Of a stretch of 64,000 nt of DNA, positions 42,920 to 52,109 are shown piece by piece; positions within the stretch are counted from its first letter, which is position 1; every line of letters starts with the position of its first letter. The position numbers and the translations under genes were made by a program. The notes under the pieces were generated by a model that worked only from the letters and a program-made list of their open reading frames with translations, did no database searches and was not told where the DNA came from. The stretch comes from Kitasatospora cinereorecta (lineage in GTDB: Bacteria; Actinomycetota; Actinomycetes; Streptomycetales; Streptomycetaceae): NCBI RefSeq assembly GCF_024172095.1, contig NZ_JAMZDX010000002.1, positions 496,001-560,000 of the forward strand, in the 5' to 3' direction.

Positions 42920-43905
42920 TCGGATACCTGCTGCGCCGGCTGCTCGCCATGGCCGTCACCCTGCTGGTGATCTGCGCGCTCACCTTCGCCATCTTCTACC
43001 TGCTGCCCAGCGACCCGGCCGCCCAGTTCTGCGGCAAGGACTGCTCCGCCGAACGGATCGAACTCGTCCGCCAGCAGCTCGGGTTGAACGACCCGCTGGT
43101 CGTCCAGTTCGGCCGCTACGTGGTCGGCATCTTCGCCGGCCAGACCCTCGGCAGCGGCCCGTACGCGGTGCGCTGCGACTTCCCCTGCTTCGGCTACTCC
43201 TTCCAGAGCGCCCAGCCGGTCTGGGACCTGATGATGGACCGGCTGCCCACCAGCGCCTCGCTCGCCGTCGGCGCCGCCGTGCTGTGGCTGCTGCTCGGCG
43301 TCTCGGCCGGCGTCCTCGCCGCACTGCGGCGCGGCACCTGGGTCGACCGCACCGTGATGGTCACCACCATCGGCCTGTCCGCCCTGCCGGTCTACTTCAT
43401 CGCGATGATCCTGCTCTACCTGGTCGTCACCGTCACCGGCCTGCTGCCCTACCCCCGCTACATCGCCTTCGGCGAGGATCCCGGCGGCTGGCTCGCCAAC
43501 CTGATCATGCCGTGGACCACCCTCGCCGTCATGTACGCCGCCCTCTACGCCCGGATGACCCGCAACTCCGTCATCGAGACCCTGGCCGAACCGTACGTGC
43601 GCACCGCCCGCGCCAAGGGCCTGCCCGAGCGGCGCGTGGTCGGCAAGCACGGCCTGCGGCCCGCCCTCACCCCCGTCGCCACCATGCTCGGCATGGACCT
43701 CGGCGGCCTGCTCGCCGGCGCGCTGATCACCGAGTCGCTGTTCAGCCTCCCCGGCGTCGGCAAGCTCTTCGCCGACTCCCTCAACAAGGCCGACCAGCCG
43801 GTGATCATGGGCATCACCCTGCTCGCCTCCTTCTTCATCGTCAGCTCCAACCTGGTCGTGGACCTCGTCTACGCCTGGATCGACCCGAGGGCGAGGCTCG
43901 CATGA
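42916..43905 (+). CDS. Peptide ABC transporter permease (DppB type)
   Basis: 329 aa from ATG 42916 (ATGA overlap). It begins MIGYLLRRLLAMAVTLLVIC, usual for DppB, with six spans and the EAA loop YVRTARAKGLPERRVVGKHGLRPAL. Two Cys pairs near residue 37-44 (FCGKDC) and about 90 lie in the first outside loop and may form a disulfide. It forms the channel with the preceding permease. Confidence 0.92.
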   Translation: MIGYLLRRLLAMAVTLLVICALTFAIFYLLPSDPAAQFCGKDCSAERIELVRQQLGLNDPLVVQFGRYVVGIFAGQTLGSGPYAVRCDFPCFGYSFQSAQPVWDLMMDRLPTSASLAVGAAVLWLLLGVSAGVLAALRRGTWVDRTVMVTTIGLSALPVYFIAMILLYLVVTVTGLLPYPRYIAFGEDPGGWLANLIMPWTTLAVMYAALYARMTRNSVIETLAEPYVRTARAKGLPERRVVGKHGLRPALTPVATMLGMDLGGLLAGALITESLFSLPGVGKLFADSLNKADQPVIMGITLLASFFIVSSNLVVDLVYAWIDPRARLA

Positions 43906-44879
43906 CACTGCTCCAGGTCACCGACCTGTCGGTCGAGTTCGACACCGCCGAAGGCGTCGTCCGGGCCGTCCGCGGCGTCGACTTCACCGTCGAACGCGGC
44001 CGCACCCTCGGCATCGTCGGCGAATCCGGCTCCGGCAAGTCCGTCACCTCGCTCGCCGTCATGGGACTCCACCGCGGCGCCCGGATCGGCGGCTCCGTCC
44101 GCTTCGACGGCACCGAACTGATCGGCGCCCCCGAGGAGACCGTCCGCCGACTCCGCGGCCGCCGCATCGCCATGGTCTTCCAGGACGCCCTCACCGCCCT
44201 CCACCCCTACTTCACCATCGGCGACCAGATCGCCGAGGCCTACCGCGAACACCACGGCGCGAGCCGCAAAGCCGCCCGCAAGCGCGCCGTCGACGTCCTC
44301 GGCGACGTCGGCATCCCCGAACCCGCCCGCCGCGCCGGCGAATACCCGCACGAGTTCTCCGGCGGCATGCGCCAACGCGCCATGATCGCCCTCGCACTCT
44401 CCTGCGAACCCGACCTGATCATCGCCGACGAACCCACCACCGCCCTCGACGTCACCGTCCAGGCCCAGGTGCTCGACCTGCTGATGCGGCTCCAACAGGA
44501 CCGCGGCCTCGGCATCGTCATGATCACCCACGACCTCGGCGTGATCGCCCGCGTCGCCGACGACGTCCTCGTCATGTACGGCGGCTCGGCCGCCGAACAG
44601 GCCCCCGCCGACCGGCTGTTCGCCGACCCCCGGCACCCCTACACCCGCGGCCTGCTCGACTCCCTGCCCCGCCTCGACGCCGGCGATGCCACCGAACTGC
44701 GCGCCATCCCCGGCAGCCCGCCCTCCCTGCTCGCCCCGCCCGCCGGCTGCGCCTTCCACCCCCGCTGCCCCGTCTACGCCCGCGAGCGCAACCCGCTGTG
44801 CACCGGCGACCGGCCCGCACTGCGACAGGTCGGCGACGCCCACCACAACGCCTGCGTCCTCGATGAGGTGACCCCGTGA
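43902..44879 (+). CDS. Peptide ABC transporter ATP-binding protein (DppD type)
   Basis: 325 aa from ATG 43902 (ATGA overlap). Walker A GESGSGKSV, Q-loop MVFQDALTALHPYFTI, signature FSGGMRQRAM, Walker B LIIADEPTTALDVTVQ and H-loop ITHDLGV are present. The C-terminal oligopeptide-transporter extension has the Cys motif GCAFHPRCPVYARERNPLC, which in this family can hold an iron-sulfur cluster. Confidence 0.94.
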   Translation: MTLLQVTDLSVEFDTAEGVVRAVRGVDFTVERGRTLGIVGESGSGKSVTSLAVMGLHRGARIGGSVRFDGTELIGAPEETVRRLRGRRIAMVFQDALTALHPYFTIGDQIAEAYREHHGASRKAARKRAVDVLGDVGIPEPARRAGEYPHEFSGGMRQRAMIALALSCEPDLIIADEPTTALDVTVQAQVLDLLMRLQQDRGLGIVMITHDLGVIARVADDVLVMYGGSAAEQAPADRLFADPRHPYTRGLLDSLPRLDAGDATELRAIPGSPPSLLAPPAGCAFHPRCPVYARERNPLCTGDRPALRQVGDAHHNACVLDEVTP

Positions 44880-45880
44880 CCACCGGTGACCCCGCGACCG
44901 CCGTCGACGACACCCCGCTGCTCCGGGTCGAGGACCTGGGCATGACCTTCCCCGGCCCGCGCGGCGCCGTCCGCCGACTGCCCGGCGTCCGCGCCGTGGA
45001 CGGCGTCAGCTTCGCCGTCCGCCCCGGCGAGACCCTCGGCCTGGTCGGCGAGTCCGGCTGCGGCAAGTCCACCACCGGACGGATGCTGGTCCGCCTCCTC
45101 GACCCCACCGCGGGCCGGGTCAGCTTCCGCGGCGAGGACATCACCCGCACCGCGCAGAGCCGCCTGCGGCCGCTGCGCAGCCGGTTCCAGATGATCTTCC
45201 AGGACCCGTTCGCCTCGCTCAACCCCCGGCAGACCGTCCAGCAGATCATCGCCGCCCCGCTCCGCGCCCAGGGCACCGCCCCGGCCGCCGTCCGCCGCGA
45301 AGTCCGCGACCTCGTCGACCTGGTCGGCCTCGCCCCCGAACACCTCGAGCGCTACCCCCACCAGTTCTCCGGCGGCCAGGCCCAACGCATCGGCATCGCC
45401 CGGGCCCTCGCCACCCGGCCCGAACTCGTCGTCGCCGACGAACCCGTCTCCGCGCTCGACGTCTCCATCCAGGCCCAGATCGTCGGCCTGATGGAACGAC
45501 TCCAGCGCGAACTCGGCGTCGCGTACGTGTTCATCGCCCACGACCTCGCCGTGGTCCGGCACATCAGCCACCGGGTCGCCGTGATGTACCTCGGACGGAT
45601 CGTCGAGATCGGCGAGAAGAACGAGGTGTACGAGCGGCCCGCCCACCCCTACACCAAGGCGCTGCTGTCCGCCGTCCCGCTGCCCGACCCGGCGGCGGAA
45701 CGGGCGCGGGAGCGGATCGTGCTGCTCGGCGACCCGCCCAGCCCCGCGAACCCGCCCAGCGGCTGCACGTTCCATCCGCGCTGCCCCAAGGCGCAGGAGA
45801 TCTGCCGCACGGAGCGACCCCTGCTCCGCATCACCGGGCCGACCGCGGGTCGGCAGGCCGCCTGCCACTTCCCCGAGTAG
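44876..45880 (+). CDS. Peptide ABC transporter ATP-binding protein (DppF type)
   Basis: 334 aa from GTG 44876 (GTGA overlap). Walker A GESGCGKST, Q-loop MIFQDPFASLNPRQTV, signature FSGGQAQRIGIAR, Walker B LVVADEPVSALDVSIQ, H-loop IAHDLAV and the C-terminal GCTFHPRCPKAQEIC motif are seen. It completes the five-gene transporter. A palindromic repeat block follows its stop. Confidence 0.94.
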   Translation: MTTGDPATAVDDTPLLRVEDLGMTFPGPRGAVRRLPGVRAVDGVSFAVRPGETLGLVGESGCGKSTTGRMLVRLLDPTAGRVSFRGEDITRTAQSRLRPLRSRFQMIFQDPFASLNPRQTVQQIIAAPLRAQGTAPAAVRREVRDLVDLVGLAPEHLERYPHQFSGGQAQRIGIARALATRPELVVADEPVSALDVSIQAQIVGLMERLQRELGVAYVFIAHDLAVVRHISHRVAVMYLGRIVEIGEKNEVYERPAHPYTKALLSAVPLPDPAAERARERIVLLGDPPSPANPPSGCTFHPRCPKAQEICRTERPLLRITGPTAGRQAACHFPE

Positions 45881-45888
45881 CTCACCCC

Positions 45889-46045
45889 TGGGGGCGCGAG
45901 GAACTGCGCTGCAGGCCACCGCTGACCGTCAGTTCTGGTCGATCGCGCTCAAGAGTTCGGGCCAACTCCTGGGGGCGCGAGGAACTGCGCGCCCAGCCAT
46001 CGCTGACCGGAGTGCATGGTCGGTCGCGCAGTTCCCCGCGCCCCT
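45889..46045. repeat. Palindromic intergenic repeat, one partial and one full copy
   Basis: A left half-unit (about 45889-45908) is followed by a full unit (45971-46045) with arms near GGGGGCGCGAGGAACTGCGC and GCGCAGTTCCCCGCGCCCCT. It is the same family as at 36.2 and 62.6 kb, placed after the transporter operon and before the collagenase gene. Confidence 0.75.
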
Positions 46046-46117
46046 GACGGTGCTGCCCCTGGGTGCAGTAAATCCCCCCACCTGCAAGGAATCCCCCACA
46101 CCCCCTGAGGAGACCTC

Positions 46118-48466
46118 GTGTCGTCTCGTCGTACCGCGAGCACCCTGCTGCTCGCCGCCACCCTGGTCGCCGGGCTCGCGATGCCCGCGTCGCAGGCGTT
46201 CGCCGCCCCGTCGGTGACCACCGCCGCACCTACTCCTGCTCCCGCCGCCGATCCGACCGCGTTCGACGAGGTGGACCACCTCGGTACCGCCCCCGCGAAG
46301 ACGGGTGCCGCGGCGCCCGCGCCCGGCGGCGGTTCGCTGGGCGACTCGATGAAGATCCCCGGAGCCCTGCCGGCCCGGGTCGGCAGCCCGGCCCCCACCG
46401 CCGCGCAGCTCGCCCCCGCCGGGCAGGCGGCCGCGGCGGCCACCACCGCGGCCGGGGTGCCGTGCACGCTGGACGGCATGACGGGCCTCGGCCCGGCCGC
46501 GCTGGCGGACTTCCTGGCCGACCCGGCCGTCACCGAGGACTGCCTGAAGGCGTTCCTGTGGACGTGGGACGCCCGGTACGCCACCACCATGGACGACGCC
46601 CACGTGCAGGCGGTCGCGGGGCGGGCGCGGCAGCTGGCGGGCGTCAACAGCCCCAACCTGTACCAGCTGTGGTACTTCCTGCACGCGGTCGTGTACCACG
46701 ACTTCTCGCACGGGGAGATCGACGCCACCGACGCCCCGACGGTCGCGGCGATCCAGCAGGCGATCGACGCGTACGTGGCGGGCGGCCACGCCTTCGACTC
46801 CACCGAGGCGGCGGGCCTGGTGATGCGGGAGCTGGGCACCACCGCCACCGCGCCGGGCCTGCGGCAGAACAGCCTGGGCCTGGTGAAGCAGGTGCTGGCC
46901 CGGTTCGGTCCGGGTACGGCGCTCGGCAACAGCTGGGCGTGGGGCGGGGCGGCGCTGTCCGCGCTGAACATCAACTACCTGGGCATCGCCAACCGGGACC
47001 AGGCGTTCACGGACGCGGTCGCGGCGGACGCCGACTACCGGGCGGCGTTCCGGGCGTTCGCGTCGGCCGGCCACCTCACGGGCACCCAGAACGACTGGCT
47101 GGCCCGCGACGCCATGGGCGAGTACGGCCGGTTCGGGCAGATCCCGGCGCTGACGGCGGCGATCACCGGGGAGATCGGCAGCCTGCTGGACACCACCAGG
47201 GCGACGTTCGGCGAGTACTCGGCGCCGTGGATCAAGGTGGTCGGCTGGGCCAACACGTACGGCGTCTGCGCGCAGTACGGCGTGTGCAGCGCGCAGATCG
47301 AGGCCAGGCTGTTCCCCAACACCTACAGCTACGACAACGGCGCGATCGAGGTGCGGACCGCCCTCGACAAGGCCACCGTCGACCAGATGTACTACGCGTC
47401 CAAGCAGGTGAAGACGCAGTTCTTCCGGGTGCTGGGCACCGACGTCCCGCTGGCCGGGGACACCAACTCCACGCTCCACATCCACCTGTACGCCTCGCGC
47501 GCCGACTACGAGGTGTACCACCCGCTGCTGACCGGGATGAGCACCGCCAACGGCGGCATCTACATCGAGAACGGCGCCACCTTCTACACCTACCAGCGCC
47601 GGGTGCCGCAGGACTCCACGCTCACCCTGGAGGAGCTGTTCCGGCACGAGTACACCCACTACCTGAACGGCCGCTGGGCGGTGCCGGGTTACTTCGGCGA
47701 CAGCCGCTGGTACGCCGGCGACCGGACCACCGCGATGGACGAGGGCACCGCGGAGTTCTTCGACGGCTCCACCCGCGACCAGGGCATCCTGGTGCGCAAG
47801 TCGCTGGTCGCCAAGCTCGCCCAGGACGAGGCGGCCGGCATCCCGCGGATGACCGTCGCCCAGATCCTGCACGCCAGTTACGACGACACCCCGGCGTTCC
47901 ACTTCTACAACTACGCCGGCACGTTCTTCGAGTTCCTCTGGGCGCAGCACCCCTCGCTGCTGCGCGAGATGTACGGCTACCAGCGGGCCGACGACCCGGC
48001 CGGCTTCGACGCCTGGCGGACACGCATGGGCGCCGACGCCGCGCTGCAGCGCGAGTACTCGGACTTCCTGGACGCCCAGATCGCCAAGGTGGACCACCTG
48101 TACGTGCCCAGCACGGAGTTCACCCCCAACGGCTACCTGGACTACGCGTGGCCGTCCGAGGTGCAGGCGGCGTTCACCAGGACCGCCTACATGACGCCCA
48201 GCTGCAAGGACAACGGCGACTGGAACAACAAGCCGATGCGGTTCGTCTGTACGGGTCGGATCACCGCCAACCTGTCGAACGCGGCCGACCCGGACCAGGT
48301 GTTCAAGGACATGTCCGGCACGGTCGACTACTTCATCCTGCAGCGCACCAAGGACGCCGCCAACAACCTCAACGACATGAACTGCTGGTTCGGCAAGGTC
48401 GACATCTGGACCGACGGCCGGGCCGGCACCGCCGACTACACCTGCGAGGGCCCGCTCCGCCGGTAA
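46118..48466 (+). CDS. Secreted microbial collagenase (peptidase M9)
   Basis: 782 aa. A Sec-type signal (TLLLAATLVAGLAMPASQAFA, cleavage about residue 29) and a Pro/Ala-rich pro-segment precede an M9N-like activator domain (about 110-390). The gluzincin catalytic domain has HEYTH (His510, Glu511, His514) and a third ligand Glu542 in MDEGTAEFFDG. The 28-residue spacing to the last Glu equals that of clostridial collagenases. It ends after the M9 C-terminal part without PKD or collagen-binding repeats, so it may prefer gelatin or peptides over fibres. GTG 46118 follows GAGGAG. No copy of the shared operator motif was seen upstream. Confidence 0.93.
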   Translation: MSSRRTASTLLLAATLVAGLAMPASQAFAAPSVTTAAPTPAPAADPTAFDEVDHLGTAPAKTGAAAPAPGGGSLGDSMKIPGALPARVGSPAPTAAQLAPAGQAAAAATTAAGVPCTLDGMTGLGPAALADFLADPAVTEDCLKAFLWTWDARYATTMDDAHVQAVAGRARQLAGVNSPNLYQLWYFLHAVVYHDFSHGEIDATDAPTVAAIQQAIDAYVAGGHAFDSTEAAGLVMRELGTTATAPGLRQNSLGLVKQVLARFGPGTALGNSWAWGGAALSALNINYLGIANRDQAFTDAVAADADYRAAFRAFASAGHLTGTQNDWLARDAMGEYGRFGQIPALTAAITGEIGSLLDTTRATFGEYSAPWIKVVGWANTYGVCAQYGVCSAQIEARLFPNTYSYDNGAIEVRTALDKATVDQMYYASKQVKTQFFRVLGTDVPLAGDTNSTLHIHLYASRADYEVYHPLLTGMSTANGGIYIENGATFYTYQRRVPQDSTLTLEELFRHEYTHYLNGRWAVPGYFGDSRWYAGDRTTAMDEGTAEFFDGSTRDQGILVRKSLVAKLAQDEAAGIPRMTVAQILHASYDDTPAFHFYNYAGTFFEFLWAQHPSLLREMYGYQRADDPAGFDAWRTRMGADAALQREYSDFLDAQIAKVDHLYVPSTEFTPNGYLDYAWPSEVQAAFTRTAYMTPSCKDNGDWNNKPMRFVCTGRITANLSNAADPDQVFKDMSGTVDYFILQRTKDAANNLNDMNCWFGKVDIWTDGRAGTADYTCEGPLRR

Positions 48467-48480
48467 GGGTCTGTCCAACT

Positions 48481-48529
48481 CCCGTACGGGCCAGCCGTCC
48501 TGACCGCTTCCGCGGCCGGCCCGTACGGG
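48481..48529. terminator. Inverted repeat after the collagenase gene
   Basis: 12-bp perfect arms (48481-48492 and 48518-48529), each containing the palindrome CCCGTACGGG, with a 25-base loop. It begins 14 bases after the stop and could be a terminator or a protein-binding pair of sites. Confidence 0.55.
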
Positions 48530-48555
48530 CACCACCGCACCCGAAAGGAACCCGC

Positions 48556-50322
48556 GTGACCGCGCTGACCTGGGACGGCTCCGCCCCGCCGTCCGGCCGT
48601 ACCGAGACCTCCCGCACCGTCGACGCCGGCGCGCTCCGGCTGCGGGTCACCGCCGTCGGCTCCGCCGAGCCGCCGGAGGTCGCCGTGGCGCCGCACGGGG
48701 CGCCGGGGGTGTTCCTGCTCCGGGCCGGCTGCGCTCCGGGCGCGCGGCTGCGGGTGGAGTGGCGGCTGCCCTGCACCGGTGCCACCGCGTACTGGACGCC
48801 GACCACCGACTCCCGCTGGCTGCCGCCGTCCTGGGTGCAGCCCCGGGAGGCGTCGCTGCCCAAGGGCGCCCCGGTCGGCAGCCTGGTCGGGCCCGGGGAC
48901 GCCGCGCTGTGCACCTTCGCCGTCGGCGAGGCGGTCCGCCCGGTGACCATCGGCGAGGGCGCGGTCGAGGAGACCGGGGCGTTCAGCTGGTGGGTGGAGC
49001 ACGACGGCCCCGAGCTGCGGCTGCTGCTCGACCTGAGCGGACGCCACTTCGCCGACACCGTCCGCGCCGCGGCCGCCTGGTGGGCGGGCGCGCAGCCCCC
49101 GCGGACCGTTCCGGCGGCGGCGTTCGAACCGGTCTTCTGCACCTGGTACGCGCTCCACCTGGCGATGACCGCCGACGACGTGGAGAAGCTGGCCGCCCTC
49201 GCCGCACCGCTGGGCTTCCGCAACCTGATCGTGGACGACGGCTGGCAGACCGACGAGCGCTCCCGCTCCTACGCCACCACCGGCGACTGGCGGCCCGCGC
49301 CGGAGGGCTTCCCCGACCTGCCCGGGCACATCGCCCGGGTCCGTGCGCTCGGCCTCAACTACCTGCTGTGGTACGCGATCCCGTTCGCCGGGGTGCGCAG
49401 CGCCGCGGCCGGGGAGCTGGCCGAGCACACCCTCGCCCACCTGCCGCAGCTGGAGACGTGGGTGCTCGACCCGCGCAGCCCCACCGTCCGCGCCCACCAG
49501 GTGGCGCGGCTGGCGGCGGCCGTGGAGGAGTACGGCGCGGACGGGCTCAAGGTCGACTTCGTCGACACCTTCGCCCGTCCCGCCGATTCCGCCTCGCCCG
49601 AGGCCGACTGCCCGACCGTCGCCGAGGGCGTCCACCGCCTGCTCGCGGAGCTGGACGCGCGGCTGCGCGCAGCCCGTCCCGAGGTGCTGGTCGAGCACCG
49701 GCAGGGCTACGTCGGCCCGGGCCTGTGGTCGTACGCCACCATGGTCCGAGCCGCCGACTGTCCGCACAACGCGGCCGAGAACCGGGTCCGGACGGCGGAT
49801 CTGCGGCTCACCGCCGGCCCGCTCGCCGTCCACGCCGACCCGCTGACCTGGCACCCGGAGGAGAGCCCGGAGCAGATCGCGGTGCTGCTGCAGTCGGTGC
49901 TGTTCGCCACCGCGCAGGTGTCGGTGGACCTGGCCGCCCAGAGCGAGGAGCAGCTCGCGGCCCTGCGGTTCTGGCTCGCCGTGATGGACGAGCACCGCGA
50001 CCTGCTGCAGCGCGGCGGGCTGCGGCCGCACCGGCCGGACCTGGGCTATCCGGTGATCGAGGCCCGGTCGGAGCGGGCGCTCGCGTTCGGCCGGTACGCG
50101 CCGATTCCGCTGCGCGTGACCGGTGACTGGGAGCTGCTGCTGGTTGCCAATGCCGACCAGGACACCCTGGTCCGGCTGGACTTCGAGCGGCCGCCGGGCA
50201 TCGTCTCCCTGGTGGTCCGAGACTGCCTCGGCGCGGTGGTGACGGAGGCCGAGGTCCCGGTGGACCGGACCGAGCTGTCCCTGGACGTCCCCACCGGTGG
50301 TCTGTTGACGCTGCGGCGGTGA
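48556..50322 (+). CDS. GH36/clan GH-D glycoside hydrolase (alpha-galactosidase-like)
   Basis: 588 aa from GTG 48556, with GAAAGGAA upstream. An N-terminal beta-sandwich (about 1-190) precedes a TIM barrel with LIVDDGWQTDERSR, then the nucleophile Asp334 in DGLKVDFVDTF, the clan-D KxD motif, and a C-terminal beta domain. No signal peptide, so it works inside the cell on imported sugar conjugates. Its place beside the collagenase is notable because collagen hydroxylysine carries sugars, but the linkage it would cut cannot be told from the sequence. Confidence 0.82.
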   Translation: MTALTWDGSAPPSGRTETSRTVDAGALRLRVTAVGSAEPPEVAVAPHGAPGVFLLRAGCAPGARLRVEWRLPCTGATAYWTPTTDSRWLPPSWVQPREASLPKGAPVGSLVGPGDAALCTFAVGEAVRPVTIGEGAVEETGAFSWWVEHDGPELRLLLDLSGRHFADTVRAAAAWWAGAQPPRTVPAAAFEPVFCTWYALHLAMTADDVEKLAALAAPLGFRNLIVDDGWQTDERSRSYATTGDWRPAPEGFPDLPGHIARVRALGLNYLLWYAIPFAGVRSAAAGELAEHTLAHLPQLETWVLDPRSPTVRAHQVARLAAAVEEYGADGLKVDFVDTFARPADSASPEADCPTVAEGVHRLLAELDARLRAARPEVLVEHRQGYVGPGLWSYATMVRAADCPHNAAENRVRTADLRLTAGPLAVHADPLTWHPEESPEQIAVLLQSVLFATAQVSVDLAAQSEEQLAALRFWLAVMDEHRDLLQRGGLRPHRPDLGYPVIEARSERALAFGRYAPIPLRVTGDWELLLVANADQDTLVRLDFERPPGIVSLVVRDCLGAVVTEAEVPVDRTELSLDVPTGGLLTLRR

Positions 50323-50354
50323 CGCGGGCGGCCCGTGGACCGGGCCGGAGTCGG

Positions 50355-50729
50355 TCAGACCTCCAGGTCGGCCTCGATTCGCTTCAGCTGGTGCCGGGCC
50401 ATGGCCAGGTTGGCCCGGCCCCGGTCCAGGGCCAGGTAGAGGAACAGGCCCTTGCCGGAGCGTGCCGTCAGCGGACGGATCATGTGGTACTGACTGCTCA
50501 GGGTGATCAGGATGTCCTCGATGGCGTCGTTCAGCTTGAGCAGTTCCATCGCGCGGAGCTTGGCCCGGACGACGTCGGTGTTGCCGGCCGCCGCCACGTT
50601 CAGGTCCAGGTCGGGGCCGCCGCCCAGGACGCCGAGGGCCATTCCACTGTTGTAGTCGACCAGAGCGACGCCGACGGCGCCCTCGATCGCCGTCATGATT
50701 TCCTTGAGCGCGGTTTCGGTGGTGGCCAT
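50355..50729 (-). CDS. Roadblock/LC7-domain protein
   Basis: 124 aa, a single Roadblock fold: AIEGAVGVALVDYNSGMALG, LNVAAAGNTDVVRAKLRAM, IEDILITLSSQYHMIRPL, GLFLYLALDRGRANLAMARHQL. Such proteins are regulatory platforms for small GTPases in bacteria. About 70 percent of its residues match the gene at 58935-59309. It is the last of a four-gene minus-strand cluster. No GTPase gene is nearby. Confidence 0.88.
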   Translation of the reverse strand: MATTETALKEIMTAIEGAVGVALVDYNSGMALGVLGGGPDLDLNVAAAGNTDVVRAKLRAMELLKLNDAIEDILITLSSQYHMIRPLTARSGKGLFLYLALDRGRANLAMARHQLKRIEADLEV

Positions 50730-50773
50730 GATGATGGTGCCTCTCTCGTTCTTTCCTGTTGGGTTGGGGAAGT

Positions 50774-51199
50774 TCAGCCGCGGTCCAGCTCGGCGTCGGC
50801 GAGTGCGGCGATCCGCGCGCCGGCCCGGCGGGCCTCCAGGTGGAGACGGCCGACATTGGTCTCGGGTCCCGCCATCAGCGTCAGCACGGTGTACGCACCG
50901 GCCGCGTAGGTGGCGGTGTAGCCGCGTTCGCCGCGGGTGAGCAGCTCGCGGAAGCCGCCGTGGCCGGTCGCCTCGGTGAGCCGGGCGCCCACGCCCAGCG
51001 CGGCGGCGGTGAGCGCGGCCACGCTCTCGGCCTCCAGGCCGCTGGTGTCGTGGGCGACCACCAGGCCGTCGGTGGTTGCCACCAGCCCGCCGGTCAGATG
51101 CGGAATTCTGGCGCGCAGGCCGCGTAGTTCGGCCTGCACCTTGAGCTCGGGCAGCACGGTCGTCCTCTTCCCGGTGAACTGTCGCAAGGTCCGCTTCAT
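50774..51199 (-). CDS. Roadblock/LC7-domain protein (MglB-like)
   Basis: 141 aa. LRARIPHLTGGLVATTDGLVVAHDTSG, ESVAALTAAALGVGARLTEATG and YTVLTLMAGPETNVGRLHLEAR show the Roadblock fold in the form used by MglB/conservon B proteins. The N-terminal 20 residues are basic. It lies 44 bp from the previous gene and 46 bp from the next, in one run. Confidence 0.82.
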   Translation of the reverse strand: MKRTLRQFTGKRTTVLPELKVQAELRGLRARIPHLTGGLVATTDGLVVAHDTSGLEAESVAALTAAALGVGARLTEATGHGGFRELLTRGERGYTATYAAGAYTVLTLMAGPETNVGRLHLEARRAGARIAALADAELDRG

Positions 51200-51245
51200 G
51201 ACTCGGTGGGCTGGGCGGGGTGGGCGGGGTGGGCGGGTGAGGTGG

Positions 51246-52109
51246 TCACAGAGCCTCCAGTGCGGCGCGTAGTCGGAGCAGCAGCCCCACCTCCGGGTCC
51301 GCGAGGTCGTGGCCGGTCGGGCCCGGCGGTGGCAACAGCACGTCGGGCAGGGTCTGTTGCCGCACCGGGGCCGGGGGCGGGGGAGGTGCGGCCGGCTGCG
51401 GACGGGCCTCCAGCAGGCCGGCGGCGGCCAACTGTCTGACGTCCAGCAGCGTGGCGTAGGTGGAGCGGCCGAGCATCCTGGCCACCTGGTCCACCGTCCG
51501 CTCGCCGTCGACGGCCCCCAGCAGGGCCTGGCACCGGCGCGGGGAGAGCGACAGCCGCCGGCACTGCGGGCCCGAGCGGTGCCGCAGCGGTGCCCGGTCC
51601 AGCTCGGCCGAGGGCCACACGCGGTCCAGCAGCGAGCGCCGTCGGCCGACCGCCCCGCGCAGCTGGTGCGCGGTCAGCGGACGGGCCAGCCGGAACGCCG
51701 GCACCGCTTCGGTGTCGAAGCGCAGCTCCCCGCCGTGCTGGGCCAGCGCGAAGTGCGCGGCGTCGAACAGCGCGGTGAGGCGGCACAGTTCGAGCTCGCC
51801 GTGGCCGATCTGGCCGGAGGCCAGCAGGTACTCGGCGAGCCGACCGCCGCTGAGCAGCAGCCCGTCCTCCCAGTCCTGCACGGTGATCCGCCCGCTGCCG
51901 GTGAGCAGCGTGCCGATGTCGGCCGCGGCGGGCGCCTCGGCGTGCACCACGGCTCCGTCCTGGAGGTGGACGGCGCCGTCCGGGCCGTGCAGGGCGCCGG
52001 TGGCGCCCTCGGCCGCGAGGTCGGTCAGCGCGGCCTCGAAGGTGGTGGCGGGCGCGCAGGTGGAGCGTCGGCGCCGGGGGAGCGGCGCCAGGATCACGGG
52101 ATGTGGCAT
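51246..52109 (-). CDS. PATAN/DUF4388-like protein with winged-helix segment
   Basis: 287 aa from ATG 52109, overlapping the upstream Roadblock gene (ATGA). The N-terminal part (about 25-105: FEAALTDLAAEGATGALHGPDGAVHLQDGAVVHAEA) resembles the DUF4388/PATAN domain of two-component and gliding-motility proteins. A later part (RCQALLGAVDGERTVDQVARMLGRSTYATLLDVRQLAAAGLL) looks like a winged helix. A Pro-rich linker leads to a short C-terminal helix. It may link Roadblock signalling to transcription. Domain naming is by eye. Confidence 0.65.
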   Translation of the reverse strand: MPHPVILAPLPRRRRSTCAPATTFEAALTDLAAEGATGALHGPDGAVHLQDGAVVHAEAPAAADIGTLLTGSGRITVQDWEDGLLLSGGRLAEYLLASGQIGHGELELCRLTALFDAAHFALAQHGGELRFDTEAVPAFRLARPLTAHQLRGAVGRRRSLLDRVWPSAELDRAPLRHRSGPQCRRLSLSPRRCQALLGAVDGERTVDQVARMLGRSTYATLLDVRQLAAAGLLEARPQPAAPPPPPAPVRQQTLPDVLLPPPGPTGHDLADPEVGLLLRLRAALEAL

